Below, piece after piece: positions 9,027-20,081 of a DNA stretch of 64,000 nt. Positions within the stretch are counted from its first letter, which is position 1. Each line of letters opens with the position of its first letter. A model generated the notes under the pieces. It worked only from the letters and a program-made list of their open reading frames with translations, did no database searches and was not told the origin of the DNA. The translations under genes and the position numbers were made by a program. This stretch comes from CAIXSC01 sp046349915 (GTDB taxonomy: Bacteria > Planctomycetota > Planctomycetia > Pirellulales > Pirellulaceae), in NCBI GenBank assembly GCA_046349915.1, contig JAXMBL010000003.1, forward strand, positions 1,488,001 through 1,552,000, read 5' to 3'.

Positions 9027-10352
9027 ATGTGGCGCTGCCAAGGAAACTCGTTCCGACTCTGTGACGGGGTCACTCGCCGCAACTTTCTGGAGGTAGGGGC
9101 ATCCTCGCTGGGGTTGGGCTTAGCCGACTTTCTGCGTCTGCGGTCAGCCGCGGCGGCCCAAGCCGCGGCTCGACCCAAGTCGTTGATCGTGTTTTGGACG
9201 CACGGCGGGTTGAGTCAGCAAGATACGTATGACATGAAGCCCGACTCGCCAGCGGAGTACCGAGGACCCTACCGACCGATCGCGACCAACGTGCCAGGAA
9301 TTCAGTTGACCGAGCGTTTTCCGCAGCAAGCTCGCGTGATGGACAAGCTGTCGATTGTGCGATCAGTCAGTCATCAGAACGGCATTCACGCGCCGTCAGC
9401 GCACTGGATGCAAACGGGCTACTTTGGTCCCACCTTGGCCCGCAGTGCTCCGCAGAAGCCCTCCTTCGGATCGGTCATCGCACGGGTGAAAGGCTCGCAT
9501 CAGCCGCTCATGCCGCCCTATGTCGCTTTGCCGAAGGCCGAGGCATTCGGCTATCAGGGGGCTGTCTATCTAGGCGCCGCCTACAATCCGTTTGAATTGA
9601 ATGCCGATCCGAATGCGAAGAACTTCGAAGTGCCCAATTTGGCTCTTCCCAAGGGATTGAAGTTCGACAGCGTGCGTGATCGCGCTTCTTTGTTGCGCGA
9701 GTTCGATACGATGCGGCGCGACGTGGATGCGTCGGGGTCGCTCACGGGGCTCGACAACTTCAAAGCCCAGGCGCTCGACATGGTGACCGGGGCTCAGGTT
9801 CGAGAGGCATTCGATCTGGAACGTGAGCCAGCGGAGCTGCGTGAGCGGTATGGCCGACACATGTATGGGCAGGCGGCCTTGTTGGCGAGACGGTTGGTGG
9901 AAGCAGGCAGCTCGTGCGTGACGATCAATACGGGATACTGGGATCATCACGACAATATCGAACCAGGGCTAGAGCAGCACCTGCCGCCTTTGGATGCCGC
10001 GATCGCGGCGCTGGTCGCGGATTTAGACCAGCGAGGCCGGTTGGATGATGTCGTAATCTACTGTGCTGGCGAGTTTGGACGTACACCCCTGATCAACGGA
10101 CATGCGGGGCGAGACCACTGGGCCAACTGCTTTTCAGTGTTGATTGGAGGAGGCGGGATTCAGGGGGGGCGAGTCGTTGGGGCCAGCGAGAGTCGCGGCG
10201 GCGCGGTGGTCGAACGCCAGGTATCGCCGCTGGACTTACTGGCGACGCTGTATCAAGCACTTCATATCCCACTCGACACGCACTTCGCCGACTCGACCGG
10301 TCGACCTGTCAGTATCGTGGGAAGCGGCAAGCCACTTACGGAACTCTTCTGA
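9027..10352 (+). CDS. DUF1501 family protein with twin-arginine signal
   Basis: The protein has 441 residues, with AAGGAG about ten bases before the ATG. The N-terminus contains TRRNFLEVGASSLGLGLADF, a twin-arginine (Tat) signal, implying export in folded form. The alkaline-phosphatase-like DUF1501 fold is recognised by LIVFWTHGGLSQQDTYDMKP, the NGIHAPSAHWMQTGY stretch, and the C-terminal GEFGRTPLINGHAGRDHW, where the conserved His and Asp residues lie. It is the third gene of the cassette beginning at 3987; the 88-base gap from the DUF1549 gene contains no terminator. Its substrate is unknown; related sulfatase/phosphatase folds suggest a metal-dependent hydrolase-like role, but that is inference. 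Confidence 0.92.
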   Translation: MWRCQGNSFRLCDGVTRRNFLEVGASSLGLGLADFLRLRSAAAAQAAARPKSLIVFWTHGGLSQQDTYDMKPDSPAEYRGPYRPIATNVPGIQLTERFPQQARVMDKLSIVRSVSHQNGIHAPSAHWMQTGYFGPTLARSAPQKPSFGSVIARVKGSHQPLMPPYVALPKAEAFGYQGAVYLGAAYNPFELNADPNAKNFEVPNLALPKGLKFDSVRDRASLLREFDTMRRDVDASGSLTGLDNFKAQALDMVTGAQVREAFDLEREPAELRERYGRHMYGQAALLARRLVEAGSSCVTINTGYWDHHDNIEPGLEQHLPPLDAAIAALVADLDQRGRLDDVVIYCAGEFGRTPLINGHAGRDHWANCFSVLIGGGGIQGGRVVGASESRGGAVVERQVSPLDLLATLYQALHIPLDTHFADSTGRPVSIVGSGKPLTELF

Positions 10353-10378
10353 GTCGTCCCGCCCTACGCAAAAGAAAA

Positions 10379-10410
10379 GGGAACACTGATCTTCGCTGAT
10401 CCTCACTGAT
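10379..10410. repeat. Short dispersed repeat, copy 2
   Basis: GGGAACACTGATCTTCGCTG followed by ATCCTCACTGAT aligns with the element at 3795-3825 and keeps the same ten-base internal period. It sits 27 bases after the DUF1501 stop, between convergent genes. The rest of 10353-10529 holds only a CTGTCAG/CTGACAG inverted pair around 10455-10500. Confidence 0.55.
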
Positions 10411-10529
10411 TGAGGAAAATCGCCAAACTTCGAGGTTTCTGGAAGTCGGTGTCTGTCAGCGGCGTGATCTTGGGTTGACCGACTTCTGTGTCTGACAGCC
10501 GTGAACTTGCCGAACCTGGCGCTGACCAA

Positions 10530-11111
10530 CTACGGCGAGTTTCCTTTCAGCAGGAACATGGAAATGTTGTCGATACGATCCATGTCAAAATCCGCGACCA
10601 CCGCGAATGCACCGACGCCATAGCCAGGTTTCAGCAACAACGCTCGGTCTGCTCCCCAAGATAATTCGATAAGGGGATTCGCTTGAATCAATTCGGTTAA
10701 ACTCGCATGAGGAAGCGAGTGCTTGCGACTCGACCAGATTTCGGCATCCGCGACGGCCAGTACTCCCGAAGTGACATTCACCCGTCCGAGTTTCTTGATT
10801 CGTCGTCTTTCTTGGGGAATAAAATGACCCGTGGCAGGCAGGTTCATCAGCGTGAGACGGCCGATCAAAGCTGTATTGTCGGGCAGAGTCCAGATCTGGG
10901 GAATAACGGCAATTTCAGTAGCGGCGAATCCGTCAATGGACAAGCAATTGGTCTCATGCAGATCCGATAGCAGCAGTTTTCCCGAAGGGAGCGGAATGCT
11001 GGGGATCGTCGAGTCGCGGCGCACGGGAATGCCAAGCGACTCGGCCAGTTCTTGATGAGAATTGTCGCTGAATTCGGGCAAAAGGGGGCGAATTCGGGGT
11101 TGTTCGGTCAT
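10530..11111 (-). CDS. Hypothetical protein (193 aa)
   Basis: I do not recognise this protein with confidence. It has no signal peptide or membrane segment. The C-terminal part (GYGVGAFAVVADFDMDRID) faintly resembles the end of DUF4241 proteins, in which a Gly-rich turn precedes a hydrophobic strand with acidic residues; this is a weak impression. It begins 12 bases after the stop of the phosphoesterase gene on the same strand, so the two are likely cotranscribed. The middle section, rich in Leu and Ile with APATGHF- and ERRRIKKLG-like stretches, gives no motif. Confidence 0.55.
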   Translation of the reverse strand: MTEQPRIRPLLPEFSDNSHQELAESLGIPVRRDSTIPSIPLPSGKLLLSDLHETNCLSIDGFAATEIAVIPQIWTLPDNTALIGRLTLMNLPATGHFIPQERRRIKKLGRVNVTSGVLAVADAEIWSSRKHSLPHASLTELIQANPLIELSWGADRALLLKPGYGVGAFAVVADFDMDRIDNISMFLLKGNSP

Positions 11112-11123
11112 GACGACAACGTC

Positions 11124-13742
<2,619 letters not shown>

Positions 13743-14022
13743 GGCAGGAAGTTCTCCGCGAAGGCGTTAGCGACGAAGCGACTCTGGTAGAGCGACGCAT
13801 TGCGTCGTCTCCAAGTTGCAGGAGCTGCAATTGGGGAGCAAACAAGTCTCTTTTGTGGCGCATCGATGGAACGAAAACAAGCCGGTAGGCTGAGCAATGT
13901 GAGATTCACCGCAACGTGAATAACACGGGGGAGTGGATTGTCGCGGACAAGGCGGTTAACTTCACCACGGTGGTTGAGTGCGTCTCGTCGGCAATTCTCG
14001 TTCTCGCGCCGGAGTCACGGTC

Positions 14023-14772
14023 ATGCAAAGTAAAGCGGCTACGGTCGAACAGTATCTGAATGAATTACCGGAGGAACGGCGCGCCGTCATCAAGGCCGTT
14101 CGTAAAGTCATCCTTGACAGCGTCGACGGAGACATCGAGGAGGGAATGCAGTACGGCATGATTGGCTTTTACGTGCCTCATCGGGTCTATCCCGCAGGTT
14201 ATCACTGCGATCCTCGTCAGCCTCTCCCCTATGTTTGCCTCGCTTCGCAAAAGAACTACATGTCGGTCTATCTCATGACCTGTTACACAGGCGGCGGTGC
14301 TGAAGAAGCGTGGTTCCGCGGAGAATGGGCGAAGTCCGGCAAGAAACTTGACATGGGTAAGAGCTGTCTCCGCTTCAAGCGACTCGATGACCTGGCGCTC
14401 GATGTGATCGCTGCTGCGATACGCCGAGTACCAGCTCGCGAACATATCGCGCGTTATGAGGCTGCACTCGGCCAGAATCGCCAACAATCCAAAGCTTCGT
14501 CGTCGGCGAGCAAGAAAGGAGTTCGCGTCAAGTCCAGCCAAGCAATGGAAGCCGAACAGCCGGTTGCCCAAGCAAGTACACGTGGTGGAAAGGTATCACC
14601 TCAGAAGAGACAGAAGGCCAAAGCTCGGTTGGCAAAGGGAAGGGCGAAGGCTCCCTCTACCAAAGCAGCCGCGACCAAGGTAGCGATCGCCGCTGGAAAC
14701 AAGAAAAAACGAAGCGGCAAGAAAACTAAAACAGCATCTCGCCGCTTGAAAGCCCGTACGTCATCAAATTGA
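14023..14772 (+). CDS. DUF1801 protein with Lys/Ala-rich histone-H1-like tail
   Basis: The start at 14023 follows GGAG (14011-14014) by eight bases; an earlier ATG at 13978 would add 15 residues. Residues 1-135 are a DUF1801 (YdhG-like) domain: TVEQYLNELPEERRAVIKAVRKVI, GMQYGMIGFYVP, and SCLRFKRLDDL are typical. Residues about 145-249 are a disordered tail rich in Lys, Ala, Ser and Arg, similar in composition to histone H1 and to basic nucleoid-protein tails. The DUF1801 core has no established activity. The tail suggests nucleic acid binding, which is inference. The gene ends eight bases before... the opposite-strand recD2 stop overlaps it by nine bases (14764-14772). Confidence 0.82.
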   Translation: MQSKAATVEQYLNELPEERRAVIKAVRKVILDSVDGDIEEGMQYGMIGFYVPHRVYPAGYHCDPRQPLPYVCLASQKNYMSVYLMTCYTGGGAEEAWFRGEWAKSGKKLDMGKSCLRFKRLDDLALDVIAAAIRRVPAREHIARYEAALGQNRQQSKASSSASKKGVRVKSSQAMEAEQPVAQASTRGGKVSPQKRQKAKARLAKGRAKAPSTKAAATKVAIAAGNKKKRSGKKTKTASRRLKARTSSN

Positions 14773-16938
14773 CTCGCGTAGTCGATGGCGTAACGCGGTG
14801 TAACGCTGCTGCTGGTCCTGGCGCCGGACGGCCATCGAGAGGGCTTTACGCGAGCCGATGATCACCACGAGCTTGCGGCCGCGAGTGACTGCTGTGTAGA
14901 GCAAATTGCGTTGGAGCATCACAAAGTGCTGCGTGTGGAGTGGAATCACAACGCAGGGATATTCCGATCCTTGGCTCTTGTGAATTGACATCGCGTACGC
15001 CAGTTGCAACTCGTCCAAGTCGCCGAAGTCATACTCGACCGCTCGTCCCTCGAACGTCACCGACAGTTCTTGTTCCACGCGATTGATGCTCGTCACAATC
15101 CCCAAATCGCCGTTGAAAACTTCGCGCTGATAGCTATTCACCAGCTGGATGACGCGATCGCCGACGCGAAAGGTGGTTTCGAAGCGTTCGACTTCCGGCG
15201 AATCGTTGGGAGGATTCAAGGCCGTTTGCAACGCTTCATTGAGCGCTTGCGTGCCCAATTCCCCGCGATGCATGGGGGCGAGCACCTGGACGTCCGCTCG
15301 TGGATTGACGTGGAATCGCGCGGGGATGCGTTCAACGACCATCCGAATCACCAGGTCGCGAATCGCCTCCGGGGCTTCAGCGTCCACGAAATAGAAGTCG
15401 CTCAACTTGTCACTCGTCGCGGCGCTCACTTCCGGCTCTTCGCCCGCATTGATGGCGTGCGCCGCCGTTATGATGTGACTCTCTCGCGCTTGACGAAAGA
15501 TCTCGGTCAGTCGCGCCACGGGCACTCGCTCCGAGGCGATCAAATCCGAAAGCACACAGCCGGGGCCTACTGACGGCAACTGGTCTACATCGCCCACCAG
15601 GATCACGGCGGCGGAATCGGGGATGGCTCGCAAGGTTTGATGAGCGAGGACGATGTCCAGCATGGAGGACTCGTCGAGGATGACGAGATCGGCGTCGAGC
15701 GGCCGATTCTGGTTTCTCGTAAATTCGCCTGACTGCGGATCGAATTCAAGCAAGCGATGGATAGTCTTCGCCGGACGACCGGTCGATTCGGCGAGTCGTT
15801 TGGCGGCTCGGCCCGTAGGGGCTGCGAGAAGACACTTGAGTCCCTTCGCCAGAAAGATCTCCAGAATACTTCTCACCAAGGTTGTTTTGCCGACGCCTGG
15901 TCCGCCGGTAATGACAAGGAACTTGTTGCGACAGGCTTGTCGCACCGCGTCGCGTTGGCGATCGGCGAGAGGCAGTTTCAGTTTTTCTTCGACCCACGCC
16001 AACGCTCGTTCCACATCGATTCGGGGCAGGGGATGTTCGCCTGCTTGCAGTAACCGACGCACCGATTTGGCGACTCCCACTTCGGCTCGATGCAGGGGCG
16101 TCAGATAGATCCATGATTCCCCTTCAATCGGTTCCCGCACGACGCGTCCCTGCTCGCGCTCAAACTCGACCGCTTCCATGACCAAGGGAGAGTCCACTTC
16201 GAGCAAGGCGGCGGCTTTTTCGATCAGCGGATCCTCGGGGAACGCGACGTGTCCTTCGCCAGTCAGTTCGCCGAGCACATAGCGCACGCCCGCCCGGATT
16301 CGCTCGGGCGCGTGCGGTTCGATGCCCAATCTGCGAGCCAAAGCGTCAGCCGTCTTGAAACCGATGCCGCGAATGTCGTCAGCCAATTGGTAGGGGTTGG
16401 CCTTGATCAGACGAATCGCATCATGTCCGTACTCGCGATAGATCCTTATGGCCCGTCCGCCAGCCCCCAAACCGCACTCTTGGAGAAACAGCATGATGCG
16501 CCGCACCTCCCGCTGTTCCTCCCAACTCTTGCGAATTCGCTCGTACCGCTTGGGGCCGATGCCGCGAATGTGAAGCAGCATGTCGGGGAACTTGTCGAGA
16601 ATCTCGAGGGTTCTCTCCTTGTAGATCCCAACAATCTTCTCTGCCAGTTGCGGACCGATGCTGCGGATGGCGCCTGAACCTAGGTAACGTTGAATGCCGG
16701 ATGTGGACGAAGGATGCGACGTCTGGATCGAAGTGGCCTTAAACTGCCTGCCATGGACCTTGTCGATCACCCAATCTCCCTGCGCCTCCACATACTCGCC
16801 GACGCTCGGGCTGGTAAGATGTCCCACAACCGTCACCGGTTCGGGGCGAGATTCCATGCGAACTCGCAGCACCGAGAACCCGTTGTCGGTGTTGTGAAAG
16901 GTGATTCGTTCGATGGGGCCGGATAAGGATTCGGGCAT
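14764..16938 (-). CDS. recD2: RecD-like ATP-dependent DNA helicase RecD2
   Basis: From MPESLSGPIERITFHN at 16938 the protein has 724 residues; an ATG at 16992 would add 18 residues. The N-terminal OB-like domain (LSGPIERITFHNTDNGFSVLRV) and the tandem helix-hairpin-helix region (LLHIRGIGPKRYERIRKSW, DIRGIGFKTADALARRLGI) distinguish RecD2 from RecBCD-type RecD. Walker A GGPGVGKTTLV lies near residue 345, Walker B LVILDESSMLD near 410, and the C-terminal motif LAYAMSIHKSQGSEYP is the superfamily 1 motif V/VI region. It is a 5'-3' DNA helicase involved in repair in bacteria that lack RecBC. Its stop overlaps the 3' end of the convergent DUF1801 gene. Confidence 0.95.
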   Translation of the reverse strand: MPESLSGPIERITFHNTDNGFSVLRVRMESRPEPVTVVGHLTSPSVGEYVEAQGDWVIDKVHGRQFKATSIQTSHPSSTSGIQRYLGSGAIRSIGPQLAEKIVGIYKERTLEILDKFPDMLLHIRGIGPKRYERIRKSWEEQREVRRIMLFLQECGLGAGGRAIRIYREYGHDAIRLIKANPYQLADDIRGIGFKTADALARRLGIEPHAPERIRAGVRYVLGELTGEGHVAFPEDPLIEKAAALLEVDSPLVMEAVEFEREQGRVVREPIEGESWIYLTPLHRAEVGVAKSVRRLLQAGEHPLPRIDVERALAWVEEKLKLPLADRQRDAVRQACRNKFLVITGGPGVGKTTLVRSILEIFLAKGLKCLLAAPTGRAAKRLAESTGRPAKTIHRLLEFDPQSGEFTRNQNRPLDADLVILDESSMLDIVLAHQTLRAIPDSAAVILVGDVDQLPSVGPGCVLSDLIASERVPVARLTEIFRQARESHIITAAHAINAGEEPEVSAATSDKLSDFYFVDAEAPEAIRDLVIRMVVERIPARFHVNPRADVQVLAPMHRGELGTQALNEALQTALNPPNDSPEVERFETTFRVGDRVIQLVNSYQREVFNGDLGIVTSINRVEQELSVTFEGRAVEYDFGDLDELQLAYAMSIHKSQGSEYPCVVIPLHTQHFVMLQRNLLYTAVTRGRKLVVIIGSRKALSMAVRRQDQQQRYTALRHRLRESI

Positions 16939-17365
16939 GACGGAGCGTAGCGCCAAATGGCTCGCGTTCGTTCTGAGATTCGAGTGCGCCATTCTACTGT
17001 CCGCACTGGTCGCCGTGTTTCTCCCTCACTCGGCCATGGATAGCCTCCACGCTCAAATGGGACTGGGCGAATTGCCCGACGCTCCCATCGTCGATTATCT
17101 GACTCGATCTCTCTCGCTGATCTACGCCTCCAACGCGCCGCTGTGTGGCTTTGTCGCGCGGGATGTGCGGCGATATCGCGAGATTATCTTGGTGCAAGCC
17201 TGGGTGGGTGTCTCGTACGGGCTCGGACTGCTCGTACTCGACTTAGTCATCGGAATGCCGCCGTTCTGGACGATCTGCGAGGGGCCGCTGGTGATTGCTC
17301 TCTCGATCGCCGTGCTCTTGTTGGCTCGCATGCCACGGGCGGGGACGGCGGGAGATTCCACGTAG
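16937..17365 (+). CDS. Small integral membrane protein (142 aa)
   Basis: The likely start is ATG 16937, preceded by a purine stretch AAGGATT; an upstream ATG at 16901 would lie inside recD2. Hydrophobic segments at about residues 8-30 (WLAFVLRFECAILLSALVAVF), 88-112 (VQAWVGVSYGLGLLVLDLVI) and 117-135 (GPLVIALSIAVLLLARM) predict three or four transmembrane helices. No family is recognised. The start codon shares the CATG at 16936-16939 with that of recD2 on the opposite strand, so the two genes are divergent with no space between them if both starts are right. Confidence 0.7.
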   Translation: MTERSAKWLAFVLRFECAILLSALVAVFLPHSAMDSLHAQMGLGELPDAPIVDYLTRSLSLIYASNAPLCGFVARDVRRYREIILVQAWVGVSYGLGLLVLDLVIGMPPFWTICEGPLVIALSIAVLLLARMPRAGTAGDST

Positions 17366-17427
17366 CGCCTGGGCGTGCCAGGAGGAGGGAGTGGCCACTG
17401 AATGACACGGAATGGCACGGAAGGGGC

Positions 17428-17931
17428 TTAATAGTCTAGTTCTTTCGGCTTCCAGAGCTCGCGAAACTGTGCGGGGGTGTCGAGTTGCAAGTCGGACCAG
17501 CTATCAATGGGCAGTTCGAACAGCGCGATGGCGGCGGTGGGAATCGCTTCTTCTTCGTCGCGCCAGCGAGCAATCAACTCCTCAAGCGTTGGATTGTGGC
17601 CCACCACCAATACTCGAGATGACTCGTCGGGCAACGTGCGCAGCACCTCGACGTACTCACGGGGCGTCGTCAGGTAAAGCGAGCGACGACGATCGATCGT
17701 TGTCGACGAGAATCCCAAGGATTGTGCCACTAGTTGCGCCGTCTCGTGAGCTCGTAAGGCGGTTGACGACACAATCCAATCAGGAGTCAGTGCTTGGTCG
17801 TGCAGTAGACGAGCCATCAGAGGGGCCGTGCGGCGGCCACGCGGGTTCAGGGGACGATCGTGATCCTTCAGGCCCGGCTCCGCATGGTCCGATTTGGCGT
17901 GCCGCATCAGCAGCAGAGTTTTCGAGTGCAT
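17428..17931 (-). CDS. sixA: SixA-type phosphohistidine phosphatase
   Basis: The protein has 167 residues, the usual length for SixA. The N-terminal LLLMRHAKSDHAEPGLKDHD carries the RHG catalytic motif of the histidine phosphatase superfamily, where His forms the phospho-intermediate, followed by RPLNPRGRR. The second conserved stretch SSTALRAHETAQLVA supplies another Arg, and VLVVGHNPTLEELI the second catalytic His. The family removes phosphate from phosphohistidine. The start overlaps the ppk1 stop by one base (TAATG), so it is translationally coupled to polyphosphate kinase, whose reaction uses a phosphohistidine. Confidence 0.9.
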   Translation of the reverse strand: MHSKTLLLMRHAKSDHAEPGLKDHDRPLNPRGRRTAPLMARLLHDQALTPDWIVSSTALRAHETAQLVAQSLGFSSTTIDRRRSLYLTTPREYVEVLRTLPDESSRVLVVGHNPTLEELIARWRDEEEAIPTAAIALFELPIDSWSDLQLDTPAQFRELWKPKELDY

Positions 17932-20081
17932 TAGCGAGAATCCTCCGCGCTTGGGGCTCGATGCGGCTCAAACACCGTTCGTCGCGATTGCTCGGCCTGT
18001 ATCACGGCTTGACAGGCCTCGCGATAAAGTCGCTCTTGAGCTCGCACGCCTCGACGTTTGCCGGTCGCCTTGACTCGTTCGTAACTGCCATCAGCGCCTA
18101 ATTGGCGGGCCTTGGTCGAATCTTGAAAATAGGTTTCCAACAAGGAAATCAATCGCTGCTTGGCGGCTACATTCTCGATGGGGACGAGCAGTTCCACTCG
18201 TCGATCCAGGTTCCGCGGCATCCAGTCCGCGCTCGAGATAAACACTCTTTCGTCCCCGCCATGATGGAAGTGGATGATCCGAGCGTGCTCGAGAAATCGA
18301 TCCACGATACTGACCACGGTAATGTTCTCGCTCAATCCCGAGACGCCCGGTCTCAAGCAGCAGATGCCGCGAATATTCAGCCGCACTTTCACGCCCGCCT
18401 GCGAAGCCGCGTACAGAGCCTGAATGATCTCGGGATCAACCAGGGAATTCAGTTTGGCGACGATCTGCGCCTTCTGACCTTGGCGACGACGCTCGGTCTC
18501 CGCATTGATCAATTCCAACAATCGATCTCGCAATCCCAAAGGAGCGGCTGCAATCTTACGAAACGACTGTAATTGGCTGTATCCGGTAATCGCATTGAAG
18601 AAGCTGGACGCATCGGCGCCCAGTTCTTCGTTGCTGGTCAAGTAACTGATGTCGCTGTAGATTCGAGCTGTGATTTCGTTGTAGTTGCCCGTGCCGAAAT
18701 GGACGTAGCGCTGAATGCCTTGCGGTTCACGTCGGACGATGATGCATAGCTTGGCGTGAGTCTTGAGGCCTTTGACTCCGTAGATGACTTGAACGTCGTT
18801 TTGCTCCAGGTTTTTCGCCCATTCAATGTTGCGTGCTTCGTCGAATCTCGCCTTCAACTCCACGATGACGGTCACATGCTTGCCGCGGCGAGCTGCTCGA
18901 GCCAACGCCGCGACGATCGGACTATTGCGACTCGTGCGGTAGAGAATTTGCTTGATCGCCAAAACGTCTGGATCCTCGGCGGCTTCCTCGATCAGGCGTA
19001 CGACAGGTTCAAAGCTCTCGTAGGGATGACATAGCAGCAGATCGCGACGCGACACGATCTCGAACAGGCTGGCTTTCGCGTCTACTTCGGGCGATGCCTG
19101 AGGCGTCCACGGTTCGTACCGCAAAGCATCAAAGCCCTTCAGGTCCGTAATCGCCATGAAGGCCGAAAGATCGAGCGGCCCGTTGACGGCGAATACGTCG
19201 GTCGGCTCGATATGCAACGATTGCAGCAAGAAGGCGCGAGACTCGTCGCTGGCATCCGCGGCGATCTCCAACCGCACGCAATCGCCCAATTTGCGAGCCG
19301 TAAGCAGCTCTTGCATCCCCGCCAGCAAGTCGGCGGCCAAGTCGTCTCGCACGCCGATATCCGCATTGCGAGCGATGCGAAACGGTGTACATTCCCGCAC
19401 TGTTTCGCCGGGAAAAAACCGCTCCACCATCACACGCACCACATCTTCCAGCAGCATGAACGCATAACCGCGATCCGCATGCAGGGTGAGGAAGCGAGTT
19501 GCGGATCGGCCAAAGGGAATGACGGCGAATCGCGATGAATCGCCATGGATACCCGCGTTATCGCTGGCGGGGTCGCTGCTGACGGCTGGCGCTAATCGCA
19601 CCAGTACATTCAGCGTGCCTCCTGTCAGCAACGGGAAATGCTCGGCGGTCACCGCCTGCGGTGTGAAGACAGGATAGACTTCACTGTCGAAAATCAGTTC
19701 GAGCAGGCCGCGTTGACGTTCCGACAAATCAGTCGGCTTGAGTCGTCGGATGCCGGCTTCGGCGAGCGCGGGCTCCAACTGCTCGTTGAAACAAGCATAT
19801 TGGTCGGCCACCATTCGCTGAGTGCGTTCGCGGACCGCGTCGAGCTGTTCGGCGGCTGTCATGCCCGCGGGGTCGGCGCCTCCTTTGCCACTCTCCACCA
19901 GCAATTGCAACCCGCCGACTCGCACCATGAAGAACTCGTCCAGGTTCGACGAGACGATAGCCAGGAACTTCAGCCGCTCAAGCAGGGGCAGGCCATTGTC
20001 CAACGCCTCCTCCAGCACTCGCTGATTAAATTCCAGCCAGCTCAATTCGCGATTAATAAACTTCGAAGCGGGCGTCTTCAT
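17931..20081 (-). CDS. ppk1: Polyphosphate kinase 1
   Basis: The protein has 716 residues, matching the family length of about 700. The N-terminal INRELSWLEFNQRVLEEA and FLAIVSSNLDEFFMVRV are the PPK1 signature. The phospholipase-D-like catalytic halves show KTHAKLCIIVRRE (the autophosphorylated His) with HFGTGNYNEITARIYSD, and later ISSADWMPRNLDRRVELLVPI. It makes polyphosphate from ATP reversibly. Start and stop both overlap neighbours: ATGA with the upstream ppx (20078-20081) and TAATG with downstream sixA (17931), indicating a tightly coupled operon in the order ppx, ppk1, sixA. Confidence 0.96.
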   Translation of the reverse strand: MKTPASKFINRELSWLEFNQRVLEEALDNGLPLLERLKFLAIVSSNLDEFFMVRVGGLQLLVESGKGGADPAGMTAAEQLDAVRERTQRMVADQYACFNEQLEPALAEAGIRRLKPTDLSERQRGLLELIFDSEVYPVFTPQAVTAEHFPLLTGGTLNVLVRLAPAVSSDPASDNAGIHGDSSRFAVIPFGRSATRFLTLHADRGYAFMLLEDVVRVMVERFFPGETVRECTPFRIARNADIGVRDDLAADLLAGMQELLTARKLGDCVRLEIAADASDESRAFLLQSLHIEPTDVFAVNGPLDLSAFMAITDLKGFDALRYEPWTPQASPEVDAKASLFEIVSRRDLLLCHPYESFEPVVRLIEEAAEDPDVLAIKQILYRTSRNSPIVAALARAARRGKHVTVIVELKARFDEARNIEWAKNLEQNDVQVIYGVKGLKTHAKLCIIVRREPQGIQRYVHFGTGNYNEITARIYSDISYLTSNEELGADASSFFNAITGYSQLQSFRKIAAAPLGLRDRLLELINAETERRRQGQKAQIVAKLNSLVDPEIIQALYAASQAGVKVRLNIRGICCLRPGVSGLSENITVVSIVDRFLEHARIIHFHHGGDERVFISSADWMPRNLDRRVELLVPIENVAAKQRLISLLETYFQDSTKARQLGADGSYERVKATGKRRGVRAQERLYREACQAVIQAEQSRRTVFEPHRAPSAEDSR

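Noticed and set aside
13964..13974. Palindrome ACCAC-G-GTGGT as an operator between the phosphoesterase and DUF1801 genes
   Set aside because: Only 11 bases and no second copy in the window, so it is not above chance.
17368..17382. CCTGG-GCGTG-CCAGG hairpin as a bidirectional terminator between the convergent membrane protein and sixA genes
   Set aside because: The stem is only five base pairs and no T-run follows on either strand.
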